Notes under the pieces: generated by a model
Database searches by the model: none
What the model saw: only the letters and a program-made list of their open reading frames with translations
Told to the model about the DNA's origin: nothing
Made by a program: the position numbers and the translations under genes
Assembly (NCBI GenBank): GCA_018266175.1
Contig: JAFEAY010000025.1
Coordinates: 186,001 to 250,000 of the forward strand
DNA: 64,000 bases
Origin: Candidatus Dependentiae bacterium
GTDB lineage: Bacteria > Babelota > Babeliae > Babelales > RVW-14
Direction: 5' to 3'
Shown here: positions 1 to 7,839 of the stretch, piece after piece
Position numbering within the stretch: position 1 is the stretch's first letter
Layout: each line of letters starts with the position of its first letter

Positions 1-690
1 CACTATGGAAAAACATGGAAGGACCCTATTGGTTCTTTAAAAAACTTTAGAAATATGCATGAAATACTGATGTCACTTGTTTCTCATGCATTAGAAGATG
101 CTCGCTACTTCCAAAAACCTTTTCCCATTATTCCTACTGCAGAGCTCTGCGATCTCTACAAAAAGATTTTTGAAATCTTAAAGCTTTATCCAGAGGAAAT
201 ATTCTTTGACCAAAACTTTTATGAATTTGCACAACTCAACTTTCAAATCTTTGAAACACAGGCAAATATAATACAGGATATCAAGGCTAATATCAGAGTT
301 ATTCCAAATCTTGTTCAAGATTTGCACAATACTGTAGAGCTCTGCACGCTCATGCTCAAAACAGCTTATTTATGCTATACCATTCTTACAAAAGAGAATG
401 TCGAAAAGCCTCTGCATCGGCCTGCGGCAACACATCTTGCTGATATTGTCACGCAAAGTACACATATTTTCTTGAGCATATTCGATAGACATAACGAAAT
501 AGATACAGAAATAAAGATGTCAATTAAAGAGAGCTTAACACGGCTCATGAAACCAATTGACCATAGAGACTCTATTGCTTGTCTCATGAATCTAGAAGAG
601 CTCATCATCAATTTTTCAGACACAATCAAAGCAATGGCTGAATTAATAGCTTCTTTAAATGATATTGTTCAAAGTGATAACAATTTATAA
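1..690 (+). CDS. Hypothetical helical protein, 5' end outside window
   Basis: I do not recognise this protein. The reading frame is open from base 1, with no stop before the first ATG at 55, so the gene probably begins upstream and 229 residues are visible. The visible part is rich in Leu, Ile, Glu and Lys, looks all-helical, and has no signal peptide or membrane segment in view. If translation really starts at 55 the product has 211 residues. The next gene follows after 34 bases on the same strand, so the two may be co-transcribed. No function can be assigned. Confidence 0.6.
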   Translation, partial: HYGKTWKDPIGSLKNFRNMHEILMSLVSHALEDARYFQKPFPIIPTAELCDLYKKIFEILKLYPEEIFFDQNFYEFAQLNFQIFETQANIIQDIKANIRVIPNLVQDLHNTVELCTLMLKTAYLCYTILTKENVEKPLHRPAATHLADIVTQSTHIFLSIFDRHNEIDTEIKMSIKESLTRLMKPIDHRDSIACLMNLEELIINFSDTIKAMAELIASLNDIVQSDNNL

Positions 691-724
691 ATCAAAAACT
701 TAACGTTTTTCTCATGGAGTAATT

Positions 725-2365
725 ATGATACAAATATCCCTCTATTCAATCCTCTTCGTCACAGCGCTGACATCCTCAACACTTATTGGTATGCAATCGA
801 ATATTATTAATCACGATGAGATTTCAGAACGAATAACACTTCATGCAATGGGGTTTTCTCAAGAAAATATCGATAAACTTTTCAAAAGTAACTGCACCCT
901 AGAAACTGTTCAACAACTCTTAGGACTTGATATGAGCGTTCAAGAAATTATTGATCAATTCAGTGCAACCTTACCTCAACATGATGTTGCAATTCAAAAT
1001 CAATCATCTGATCCGGATGGAAAAAATGAGATGATTGAAGATAATGTTGAAGAAGAATCAAGCAAAGGAATAAATCAAGTAATTATAGGACTCAATACAA
1101 TGGGTTATCCTCTTGGAACAATTAATTGGTGGCAAACTTCCGGCTATAACTTAGATACAATTTTTGAATTGCGTAAAGCTGGTATACCGCTTCAAGAAAT
1201 TCTCAATATTTTTGAAAAAGAAGATCAAATCGATAAAGATGAATGGAGTGACCAAATTTCTTCTCATATAAATCTTGAGTCTGTGAAATTGAAACGTACA
1301 AATAATGAGTTCACACGGAGTGAATGTACTCAAGAACAAAAGGAATTACAGAATGAACTCTTACGAAAAGTATGGGAAAACTTTTCAGACGAAGAGCTAC
1401 CAAAAGAGTTGGAAAGCGACATTATCATGACTGAAAATCACGATTCAAATTTTCAAGAATCAACTGATAATCAAAAGCCTGTAAAGCCAAAACTTGTCAA
1501 AATGAGACGCTCAGAAAACTTTTGCGATATTTCTGAAGTAATAAGTGAAGATGATATTTTAAACGACTGCATTCAACGAGGCAAAGATGCTTATGAAAAA
1601 GCGATAAAGCCTGGTCTTGAGCATATGCAGTTTGATCTTAAAACTCATACAACAACCTTTCTAACCTTCGCTGAAGAGATGACATTTTATTTGTTAGATA
1701 GGTCTGGTATTACCGATAACGCAAATCAAAAACATTTTGGACTTCAACTCATCGAAGCAATACTCGATTTTTACGCTCACCAAATGAACAGAACAAGAAT
1801 TACTTTTCAGAACGTCCAAAACAAACTCAATCTCTCCAAAATTTTCTCTCCAGATATCTGTTTAGACCAAGAAGCAGAAATTTTTAGAACAATCGCTTTT
1901 GAGCATGTAGATCAAACATTCTTAGCATTCGATTTCACATTTAATAACTTAAAACTAGAAAATCAAGTAATTAAAGCAGCACCACAACCTCTTGAAAAGC
2001 TTTACCCTCTGCTTGTGAATGCAATTTCACAAGCTCTTCAATTAAAGTTTGAATGTATGAAGATCTTGCAATCTTATACTTCAAACAATCTGGTTAGTTC
2101 AGCGGCACAACAGATAAGTACTTCTGGAAAAACCATTGAATGGTTAGTGAAAAATTTACTTACTCATACTTTCGATGATGAAGGTATTGAAATTGAATGC
2201 CTTATTGGATTCAACGAAAAGATGAACTCTTTTAAGTCAATGCAATATGCTTCATATGAAGAGCTTGAAAAAGATATGTGTAATCTTCAAACTGTTCTTG
2301 ATGAAATGTTTTCTGCATGGCTGCATTTTTCGCAAGAATTAAAAACTTTTAACGAGTTTGAATAG
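725..2365 (+). CDS. Secreted hypothetical protein with two MG[FY]-type helical repeats
   Basis: A 546-residue protein with an N-terminal signal peptide of about 22 residues ending TLIG, followed directly by Met (GMQSN). GGAG lies 8 bases before the ATG. Residues about 37-80 and 123-165 form two related helical repeats. Each opens with MGF or MGY and contains a Leu-Ile-rich second half (VQEIIDQF, LQEILNIF). The MGF/MGY opening recalls UBA-type three-helix domains, but this is only resemblance by eye. The rest is helical and acidic with no recognised catalytic motif. Its last 17 bases overlap the end of the convergent ybeY gene. It is likely exported to the periplasm or outside the cell; function unknown. 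Confidence 0.8.
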   Translation: MIQISLYSILFVTALTSSTLIGMQSNIINHDEISERITLHAMGFSQENIDKLFKSNCTLETVQQLLGLDMSVQEIIDQFSATLPQHDVAIQNQSSDPDGKNEMIEDNVEEESSKGINQVIIGLNTMGYPLGTINWWQTSGYNLDTIFELRKAGIPLQEILNIFEKEDQIDKDEWSDQISSHINLESVKLKRTNNEFTRSECTQEQKELQNELLRKVWENFSDEELPKELESDIIMTENHDSNFQESTDNQKPVKPKLVKMRRSENFCDISEVISEDDILNDCIQRGKDAYEKAIKPGLEHMQFDLKTHTTTFLTFAEEMTFYLLDRSGITDNANQKHFGLQLIEAILDFYAHQMNRTRITFQNVQNKLNLSKIFSPDICLDQEAEIFRTIAFEHVDQTFLAFDFTFNNLKLENQVIKAAPQPLEKLYPLLVNAISQALQLKFECMKILQSYTSNNLVSSAAQQISTSGKTIEWLVKNLLTHTFDDEGIEIECLIGFNEKMNSFKSMQYASYEELEKDMCNLQTVLDEMFSAWLHFSQELKTFNEFE

Positions 2366-2807
2366 CCTTGAGCAACTTCTTCTCAACCTTTTGCATCACC
2401 GCAAACTCTTCATCAGTCTGATGATCGTAGTTTAAAAGATGCGCAAGGCCATGAGCAAGAAGATGAGTTAAATGCTCTTCAAATGATCTTTCCCATCTTT
2501 TGGGAGCATCTTTTTGAACATACTCAAGCGAGATAATCATGTCACCCAAGTTTTTATCCTCGGGATCTTTGACCTTAATCTTTTCACCAGGTTTTAGTTC
2601 GGTGTGATAGGGAAATGACAAAATGTCAGTAGCTTTATCTTTGTGACGATAGTCACGATTATATTTTCTGATTGTTGCATTGGTTGTGAGTAGAACTCCA
2701 ACATCAAAATTGGGATATCCAAGAGCTTGGAGCATCACGTTGATGTGATGCTCCATTGCTTTGATATTAACTTTAATTTTTCGCTGACGATTGTTAATGG
2801 TAATCAT
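2349..2807 (-). CDS. ybeY: Endoribonuclease YbeY (rRNA maturation factor)
   Basis: A 152-residue protein of the UPF0054/YbeY family, a single-strand-specific metalloendoribonuclease that takes part in 16S rRNA 3' end maturation and ribosome quality control. The signature HLLAHGLAHLLNYDH lies near residues 113-127 and carries the three zinc-binding histidines. The upstream NRDYRHKDKATDILSF block is also typical. Length is normal for the family. It is the third gene of a minus-strand run behind the PIN toxin-antitoxin pair (23-base gap) and could share that transcript. Its 3' end overlaps the convergent gene at 725-2365 by 17 bases. Confidence 0.95.
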   Translation of the reverse strand: MITINNRQRKIKVNIKAMEHHINVMLQALGYPNFDVGVLLTTNATIRKYNRDYRHKDKATDILSFPYHTELKPGEKIKVKDPEDKNLGDMIISLEYVQKDAPKRWERSFEEHLTHLLAHGLAHLLNYDHQTDEEFAVMQKVEKKLLKAIQTR

Positions 2808-2830
2808 AATTTAAATCTTCATCATTATTT

Positions 2831-3400
2831 TTAAATAAGATCTATATAATCTTGGAGATATTTAACAGTTTGGGGAAGAGCTTGTCGCTCAAGGATACTT
2901 AAATATTCCTGAGCACTTTTAGCAGGACTCTTAAGACTCATTCTTGTCTCACGAATAACATCAATAACCCTGGATGGAAACCTATCGAGCAAATATCGCA
3001 AAAACAAATCTGGGTGCTGAGCCTCAACTCCATATTTCAAAAGAGTCTTTGATGGGAAATCTGCAAGGTTAAATGTTATAATCATCTGAGCACCTGCGCG
3101 AATAGCAGCAGCCAAAACATGCCGATCTTCTGGGTCTGGTAATACAAGATCTTTAATAAGCCCTTTATATCCAACAACCAGGCAATCTCTCACATGCTTG
3201 TCCATCTTGTCTCTTATTTTTTCCAAATGAGCTCTTGTTAAATCTGGGCGTTTTTTGAGAAGACTATTAATCCATTCTTCATGTATATCATGAGTCCACT
3301 TTGCTCTATAAAGATCTGCAAGCACCAACCGTAATAGTAAGTCTCGAATCGGTGCTTGATATAAAACGCAAGCATCATAAATGACAATAAGATTACTCAT
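2831..3400 (-). CDS. PIN-domain ribonuclease toxin
   Basis: A 189-residue PIN_3-type protein. PIN toxins are Mg-dependent ribonucleases that cut RNA when not held by their antitoxin. The first acidic residue sits in LIVIYDACVLY, the middle acidic block is LPDPEDRHVLAAA, and the last is in TFNLADFP, in the usual order. I chose ATG at 3400, giving MSNLIVIYDA, which matches how this family begins. A TTG at 3409 in the same frame overlaps the antitoxin stop and would add three residues. The gene lies immediately behind the helix-turn-helix gene at 3406-3864, which is the standard antitoxin-then-toxin order. Confidence 0.85.
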   Translation of the reverse strand: MSNLIVIYDACVLYQAPIRDLLLRLVLADLYRAKWTHDIHEEWINSLLKKRPDLTRAHLEKIRDKMDKHVRDCLVVGYKGLIKDLVLPDPEDRHVLAAAIRAGAQMIITFNLADFPSKTLLKYGVEAQHPDLFLRYLLDRFPSRVIDVIRETRMSLKSPAKSAQEYLSILERQALPQTVKYLQDYIDLI

Positions 3401-3405
3401 CTTAA

Positions 3406-3864
3406 TCAATATCCCAAATCAAGTTTTTGAGCATCATCAATCAATTCATCTAATACCTTACGGCGAGCAACATCAATTTTTGTTTTATAGGATATCATAT
3501 CTTGAAGCAAAATTTTCCTACGATTCCCTACTTTTCGAAAAGGAATTAATTTTGTCTCCAATAACTGTATCAAATAGGGACGTGATACATTTAACAAATC
3601 TGCAGCTTCTTGTGTTGTTAACTCAGCATGAACTGGAATTAAAGCAACTGCATTACCTTCGGCCATTTGCGCCAAAATAGAGATAAGAAGTTTAAATGCA
3701 GACCGTGGAATTGTTAGTTTTTTTGACTTTTCAAATGTAATATCAATAGATTTTGATTTTTTTAAAGACAAACCTGATAGCGCTTTACTTGAATTTCGAG
3801 CAAGCTCTACTTCTTTATTATTTGGCAAAACAGGTTCAAAATCATGAAATTCTCGAATAGCCAT
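3406..3864 (-). CDS. Helix-turn-helix antitoxin of the PIN pair (excisionase-type fold)
   Basis: A 152-residue DNA-binding protein. Residues about 90-135 hold a MerR/excisionase-like HTH: LTTQEAADLLNVSRPYLIQL followed by a recognition wing (IPFRKVGNRRKI). The N-terminal half, with lysine-rich KKSKSIDITFEKSKK, is probably flexible or dimerising. Such proteins neutralise the partner PIN toxin and repress their own promoter. The start is ATG at 3864, preceded by GGAGTC. A promoter, a 13-base direct repeat and a perfect palindrome lie in the 109 bases upstream and are candidates for its operator. Confidence 0.82.
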   Translation of the reverse strand: MAIREFHDFEPVLPNNKEVELARNSSKALSGLSLKKSKSIDITFEKSKKLTIPRSAFKLLISILAQMAEGNAVALIPVHAELTTQEAADLLNVSRPYLIQLLETKLIPFRKVGNRRKILLQDMISYKTKIDVARRKVLDELIDDAQKLDLGY

Positions 3865-3891
3865 GACTCCCTTTCAAAGGTATCAATGTAC

Positions 3892-3927
3892 AAAACTGGA
3901 AGTAACTTTCGAGTTACTTCCAGTTTT
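3892..3927. repeat. Perfect 16-bp palindrome with TTCG loop
   Basis: Arms at 3892-3907 and 3912-3927 are exact reverse complements starting AAAACTGGAAG, and the loop is TTCG. It lies after the valS stop and before the antitoxin start. It could act as a bidirectional terminator, since short T runs flank it. It also overlaps the predicted transcription start of the toxin-antitoxin operon, so an operator role is equally possible. Confidence 0.75.
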
Positions 3928-3928
3928 A

Positions 3929-3957
3929 ATTCTAGCCAATATTCGAAATAAACGCAA
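3929..3957 (-). promoter_or_regulatory. Predicted promoter of the PIN toxin-antitoxin operon
   Basis: Read on the minus strand: -35 TTGCGT (3957-3952), 17-base spacer, -10 TAGAAT (3934-3929). It is overlapped by the 13-base direct repeat, as expected for an autoregulated toxin-antitoxin promoter. Predicted from consensus match only. Confidence 0.5.
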
Positions 3958-3967
3958 TATTCGAAAT
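3937..3967. repeat. 13-base direct repeat, candidate antitoxin operator
   Basis: CAATATTCGAAAT occurs at 3937-3949 and again exactly at 3955-3967, a period of 18 bases. Each copy contains the small palindrome ATTCGAAT or a near version of it. The repeat covers the -35 region and spacer of the predicted antitoxin promoter, which suggests cooperative repressor binding. Confidence 0.55.
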
Positions 3968-3973
3968 TATTTA

Positions 3974-6433
3974 TTACTTAAGCACAGAGAAAACATGGGC
4001 AATAAACAACTCGCCATCCTGTGTCATATGCTCAGTTTCAAGCAATTCAGTACTGAACTGAATGCTTGCAGATTTTGTTACACCCTTGAGCAATGTCTCT
4101 TGTTGTGCAAGTAACGCTTGAACTTCACGGTCACCATAAATAACCAAGCTTTGTAGTTCAGTTTTCAGCGAAATTTGTTTTTCACTTTTCAACTTACGGA
4201 CACTGGCAACCACGGCCAATGCACACTGAACAGCCTGAACACTTTGATCAAAGGTATAATCAAAGCGCTTTTCATCAAGCACGGTAACATGCAACGAAAC
4301 CTCTTTTTCAGTTACTTTGTATAAACGCTGATAGAGCGCATCGGTTACAAAAGGAACAAATGGTGCAAAGAGCTGCAGAATGGCAAAGCCAACTTCATAC
4401 AACACAAAGCGTGTGCCCTGGATAGTAGCTGCATCATATTTGTCAGGGTTAAAGAACTGATCTTTTACCAGCTCAAGATAGTTATCGCAAAAGTCGGCCC
4501 AAAAGAATTTCTCTGCCACTTCAAGCGCAGCATGATATTCATAACCATCAAATGCCTGAATGTATCCATGTATAGTTTTGTTCAAGCAGGTAAGAATCCA
4601 TTCGTTAAGCTGGTCCAGCTTTGGAGCTTGCGCTGGCTTTTCATATCCTGTAATGTGTTCGGCACAAAAGCGAAATGCATTCCATAATTTAGTAACCAAG
4701 CGGTGACCAATTTTGAGCTGATTTTCACTAAAGGCGGTATCAACACCCAAGCGAGCACTCGCGGTCCAATACCGAATAACATCTGCTGGGTAGCTAGCCA
4801 AAAGCCCTTCGGGTGATGTTTTACTATTTTCTTTAGACTTAGAAATTTTATCTTTACCGGCAAGTACGTGGCCCGAAATAACAATATCATGCCACGGAAT
4901 ATCACCGTTATGAAAAAACGATTTTACAATGGTATCAAAAGCCCAGGTACGAATGATATCGTGCGCCTGTGGTCGCATGCTCATCGGCATGGTCAAGCCA
5001 TCAGGTGATACATCCGGCCAATTGGTATTAATTTGTGGCGTGAGTGATGAAGTGTTCCAAGTATCCATGACATCGGTATCTGGAATAACATCTGTTGAAG
5101 AGCATTTGGGACAAGATCTGCCTGGATAATTTGTTTCTTGTGGGTCAATTGGAAGCACTGCTTCATCAGCAAGCAAGATTTGTTTACAGCTATTACAATG
5201 CCAGACAGGAAACGGAATACCAAAATATCGCTGACGAGAAACGCACCAGTCCCAGCTTAAATTTTGTACCCACTCTTGGTACCGAATCTTCATGAACTCC
5301 GGCTTCCAAGTGATTTTATCTGCAAGTTCTAAAAACTTTTCTTTGTGATTGAGCACATCAATAAACCATTGCCATAACACGAGATACTCAATCTCTTGCT
5401 TGCAACGTTCGTGAACACTCACATGATGAACAATGCTCTTTTTACCAATCAATGCGCCGGCTTGCTCAAGCAGCTCAAGAACCTTTTTGCGTGCTTCGTG
5501 TACTGCCAAGCCCGCAAGAGGCCCTGCAAGTTCGGTCCATTTTCCATCGTTGCCAATTGCTTGCACAAATGAAAGCTTATGTTTTTTAAACCAAGTAATA
5601 TCGGTCTGATCACCAAAGGTGCAGCACATTACAAGACCGGTCCCCTTTGCTGGGTCAACCAAATCATCTGCAAGAATAGGTACTTGTTTATTAAAAATTG
5701 GGGTGATTGCTTGCTTACCGGCTAAATGCTGATAGCGGGCATCGTCTGGGTGATAAAAAACGGCAACACATGATGGTAATAATTCTGGGCGTGTTGTTGC
5801 AATTGAAAGTTTTTCACCCGATTCAGTGGTAAAATAGATATCATTAAATGTTGATGAAACTTCAGCTGAATCAAGCTCTGCTTGAGCAACCGAAGTGCGG
5901 CAAGTGGTGCAATACAGTGATGGCTCAGCCTTACGATAGATATACCCTTTTTTGTAGAGCTCAACAAAAGAGTGTTGCGAAGCTTTACGCGCCTTGAGTG
6001 AAATGGTTGAATAGAGCTTGGTCCAGTCAACGGAAAGTCCGATGCTGCGCCAGAGTACTTCAAAAATCTTTTCTACCTCTTCGGTCTCCTTGAGACAGAG
6101 TGCCAAAAATTCTGACCGCTTCATGTTGTGAGCTTTTAAGCCATGCTTTTTTTCAACAAAACGCTCGGTCGGTAAACCGTTATCATCAAAGCCCATTGGG
6201 TAGAAGACATTAAATTTACGCAAGCGCTTGTAGCGCGCAACCAAGTCGGTTTGCGTGTACGAAAAGACGTGACCAATGTGCAGCGACCCGGAGACCGTTG
6301 GAGGAGGTGTATCAATGCTATACACTTCTTTATCTGGATTAGGCTTGAATTGATAAATTTTCTCTTGTTCCCAGAGTTGCTGAATTTCAGGCTCTGTCGT
6401 CTTACTGTCGTACAGCTTGTCCATTTCGATCAT
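3974..6433 (-). CDS. valS: Valyl-tRNA synthetase, archaeal/Rickettsia type
   Basis: An 819-residue class I synthetase that charges tRNA-Val and hydrolyses mischarged Thr-tRNA in its inserted editing domain. HIGH motif at SGSLHIGHVFSYTQ; KMSKS motif as GKDKISKSKENS; the editing-domain stretch ATTRPELLPSCVAVFYHPDD is clear, as is GTGLVMCCTFGDQTDITW. These blocks match what I remember of the archaeal-type ValRS of Rickettsia rather than the E. coli type. The C-terminal anticodon-binding domain is present, but the long coiled-coil tail of typical bacterial ValRS is short or absent. ATG at 6433 is chosen because GGAAAAG lies 8 bases before it; an upstream GTG at 6463 is less likely. It reads convergently toward nothing and ends at the palindrome before the toxin-antitoxin pair. 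Confidence 0.95.
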   Translation of the reverse strand: MIEMDKLYDSKTTEPEIQQLWEQEKIYQFKPNPDKEVYSIDTPPPTVSGSLHIGHVFSYTQTDLVARYKRLRKFNVFYPMGFDDNGLPTERFVEKKHGLKAHNMKRSEFLALCLKETEEVEKIFEVLWRSIGLSVDWTKLYSTISLKARKASQHSFVELYKKGYIYRKAEPSLYCTTCRTSVAQAELDSAEVSSTFNDIYFTTESGEKLSIATTRPELLPSCVAVFYHPDDARYQHLAGKQAITPIFNKQVPILADDLVDPAKGTGLVMCCTFGDQTDITWFKKHKLSFVQAIGNDGKWTELAGPLAGLAVHEARKKVLELLEQAGALIGKKSIVHHVSVHERCKQEIEYLVLWQWFIDVLNHKEKFLELADKITWKPEFMKIRYQEWVQNLSWDWCVSRQRYFGIPFPVWHCNSCKQILLADEAVLPIDPQETNYPGRSCPKCSSTDVIPDTDVMDTWNTSSLTPQINTNWPDVSPDGLTMPMSMRPQAHDIIRTWAFDTIVKSFFHNGDIPWHDIVISGHVLAGKDKISKSKENSKTSPEGLLASYPADVIRYWTASARLGVDTAFSENQLKIGHRLVTKLWNAFRFCAEHITGYEKPAQAPKLDQLNEWILTCLNKTIHGYIQAFDGYEYHAALEVAEKFFWADFCDNYLELVKDQFFNPDKYDAATIQGTRFVLYEVGFAILQLFAPFVPFVTDALYQRLYKVTEKEVSLHVTVLDEKRFDYTFDQSVQAVQCALAVVASVRKLKSEKQISLKTELQSLVIYGDREVQALLAQQETLLKGVTKSASIQFSTELLETEHMTQDGELFIAHVFSVLK

Positions 6434-6742
6434 GATTGCCACTTTTCCGGTAACAGACCACACATTTTAATTTCACAATGGTTGAAATTATAGCATAGAT
6501 AGGGGGTAAACAAAAACTATGCCAAAAGCTCACCGAGAAGTTCATACGAGCTTAATATTAATATTTCTAAGTGAAAATAATAAATAAGATGAATTGATTT
6601 TAAGGGGTAATTTTACAGCATTAACATTACTCAATTAAGCTTTTTTTCGAAGAAAACCATTTATCTTTAAAAAAACAGTGATATACTCGGACCTCTTTTG
6701 GTCATTCCTATTGAGTTTTTAAAATTTATAAAGAGTTCACCT
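6434..6742. other. Intergenic region between divergent valS and the four-gene secreted family
   Basis: No gene seen in these 309 bases. A possible promoter for the plus-strand family has -10 TATACT at 6682-6687 and a weak -35 TTTATC at 6660-6665 (16-base spacer). The region is strongly AT-rich. The valS promoter must also lie here, but I cannot pin it down. Confidence 0.5.
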
Positions 6743-7834
6743 ATGAAAACACCCATTAAAACAAGTATGCTTTTGCTCGTACTTGGATTTCTCATCACCC
6801 CATTTCAAAGCTTTGCAGCAGCGGTTAGGCCTATCCCGTATAATCTCCAGACCATAAACCGTGCCGAAGCGATCTTAGCAATTGCTCGAGGGCCATTGGC
6901 AGCACTTTCATACCGCAACCAAGGCAAGCATACCAAAACAGCAAAGGCGCTTCACGTTGCTACCGATGCCGTACGCCTAGCCAATGAAGTTCTCACTATT
7001 ATCAATCACCCAGGTGACCCTCATTTTTCTTCATGTTTTTGGGCTGTTTTTGATGCCTCAAATTTGTACATCGATATAATGGATAATGATAAAAAAGTTG
7101 ATGACATATTTGAATTATCTGAAATACAACAAAAAAAGATCAATCACTTAAGCCAAATAACGCAAACTTATTTGTTACCTCTTACTGAAAGCGCTACTGC
7201 TCTTTACCAAGCAGTTAACACCAATCAATCACTGAAAAATAGTATTTATCGACAACGCGCACAGGCATTTGAATCTCTTGCTCGAGCAACATCGGTCTAT
7301 TTAAATCATCAAAAATCTAGAGCTGCTATAGTTCTGTTAGTAGGCGCAATTGCCCAAATAGTTCACGCATTAAGCCTTGAGATACCTCCAACACCTCCAC
7401 AACAGGAAAACAACAACCAACCAAATGCTGTTCAGTTAGGCCATTTTGAACAAGTTAATCAATTTCGACGAGATGATGCAGCAAATCGAATACTTTTTGC
7501 ACAAACAGCTCAGAATCCGCCTGTAATAAGACTAGAACCAAGAATGAATCAAGATAGTCATGAGCTTGTCGATAATCTTATCATTGAACGAAATGGGCAA
7601 GAATTGGCTCTTCACCAAGATGCTATCACAATGGGTGATTGGGAAGCAGGAGATCGCGTTCGTATTTTTGCATGCAATCACGCCACATTAGAAGACAATA
7701 TTGCTCCCATGGAACAAGCTGAAGTAGAGCAACAAGAAATTCTTGTTCTTGATTTGGGCTATATCCGCCATACATGCCACCTTTGTCAACGCATACGAGT
7801 TCCACATCTCGAACGTGTTATGGTTATACCTTAA
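6743..7834 (+). CDS. Secreted family protein 1: RGPLAAL domain plus C-x-H...C-x2-C module
   Basis: 363 residues, first of four tandem paralogs. Signal peptide of about 25 residues ends SFAA. Residues about 35-215 are a helical domain shared by all four genes, with the signature ARGPLAALSYRNQGKHTKTA followed by LHVATDAVRLANEVL. The C-terminal 90 residues form a module with DRVRIFACNH and later CHLC, a C-x-H...C-x2-C pattern typical of zinc binding in RING or treble-clef folds. That reading is inference from spacing. ATG at 6743 is chosen because it starts the signal peptide; a TTG at 6698 is in frame but has no support. I do not know the function. Export and copy number suggest an effector or envelope role. 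Confidence 0.78.
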   Translation: MKTPIKTSMLLLVLGFLITPFQSFAAAVRPIPYNLQTINRAEAILAIARGPLAALSYRNQGKHTKTAKALHVATDAVRLANEVLTIINHPGDPHFSSCFWAVFDASNLYIDIMDNDKKVDDIFELSEIQQKKINHLSQITQTYLLPLTESATALYQAVNTNQSLKNSIYRQRAQAFESLARATSVYLNHQKSRAAIVLLVGAIAQIVHALSLEIPPTPPQQENNNQPNAVQLGHFEQVNQFRRDDAANRILFAQTAQNPPVIRLEPRMNQDSHELVDNLIIERNGQELALHQDAITMGDWEAGDRVRIFACNHATLEDNIAPMEQAEVEQQEILVLDLGYIRHTCHLCQRIRVPHLERVMVIP

Positions 7835-7839
7835 AAATT

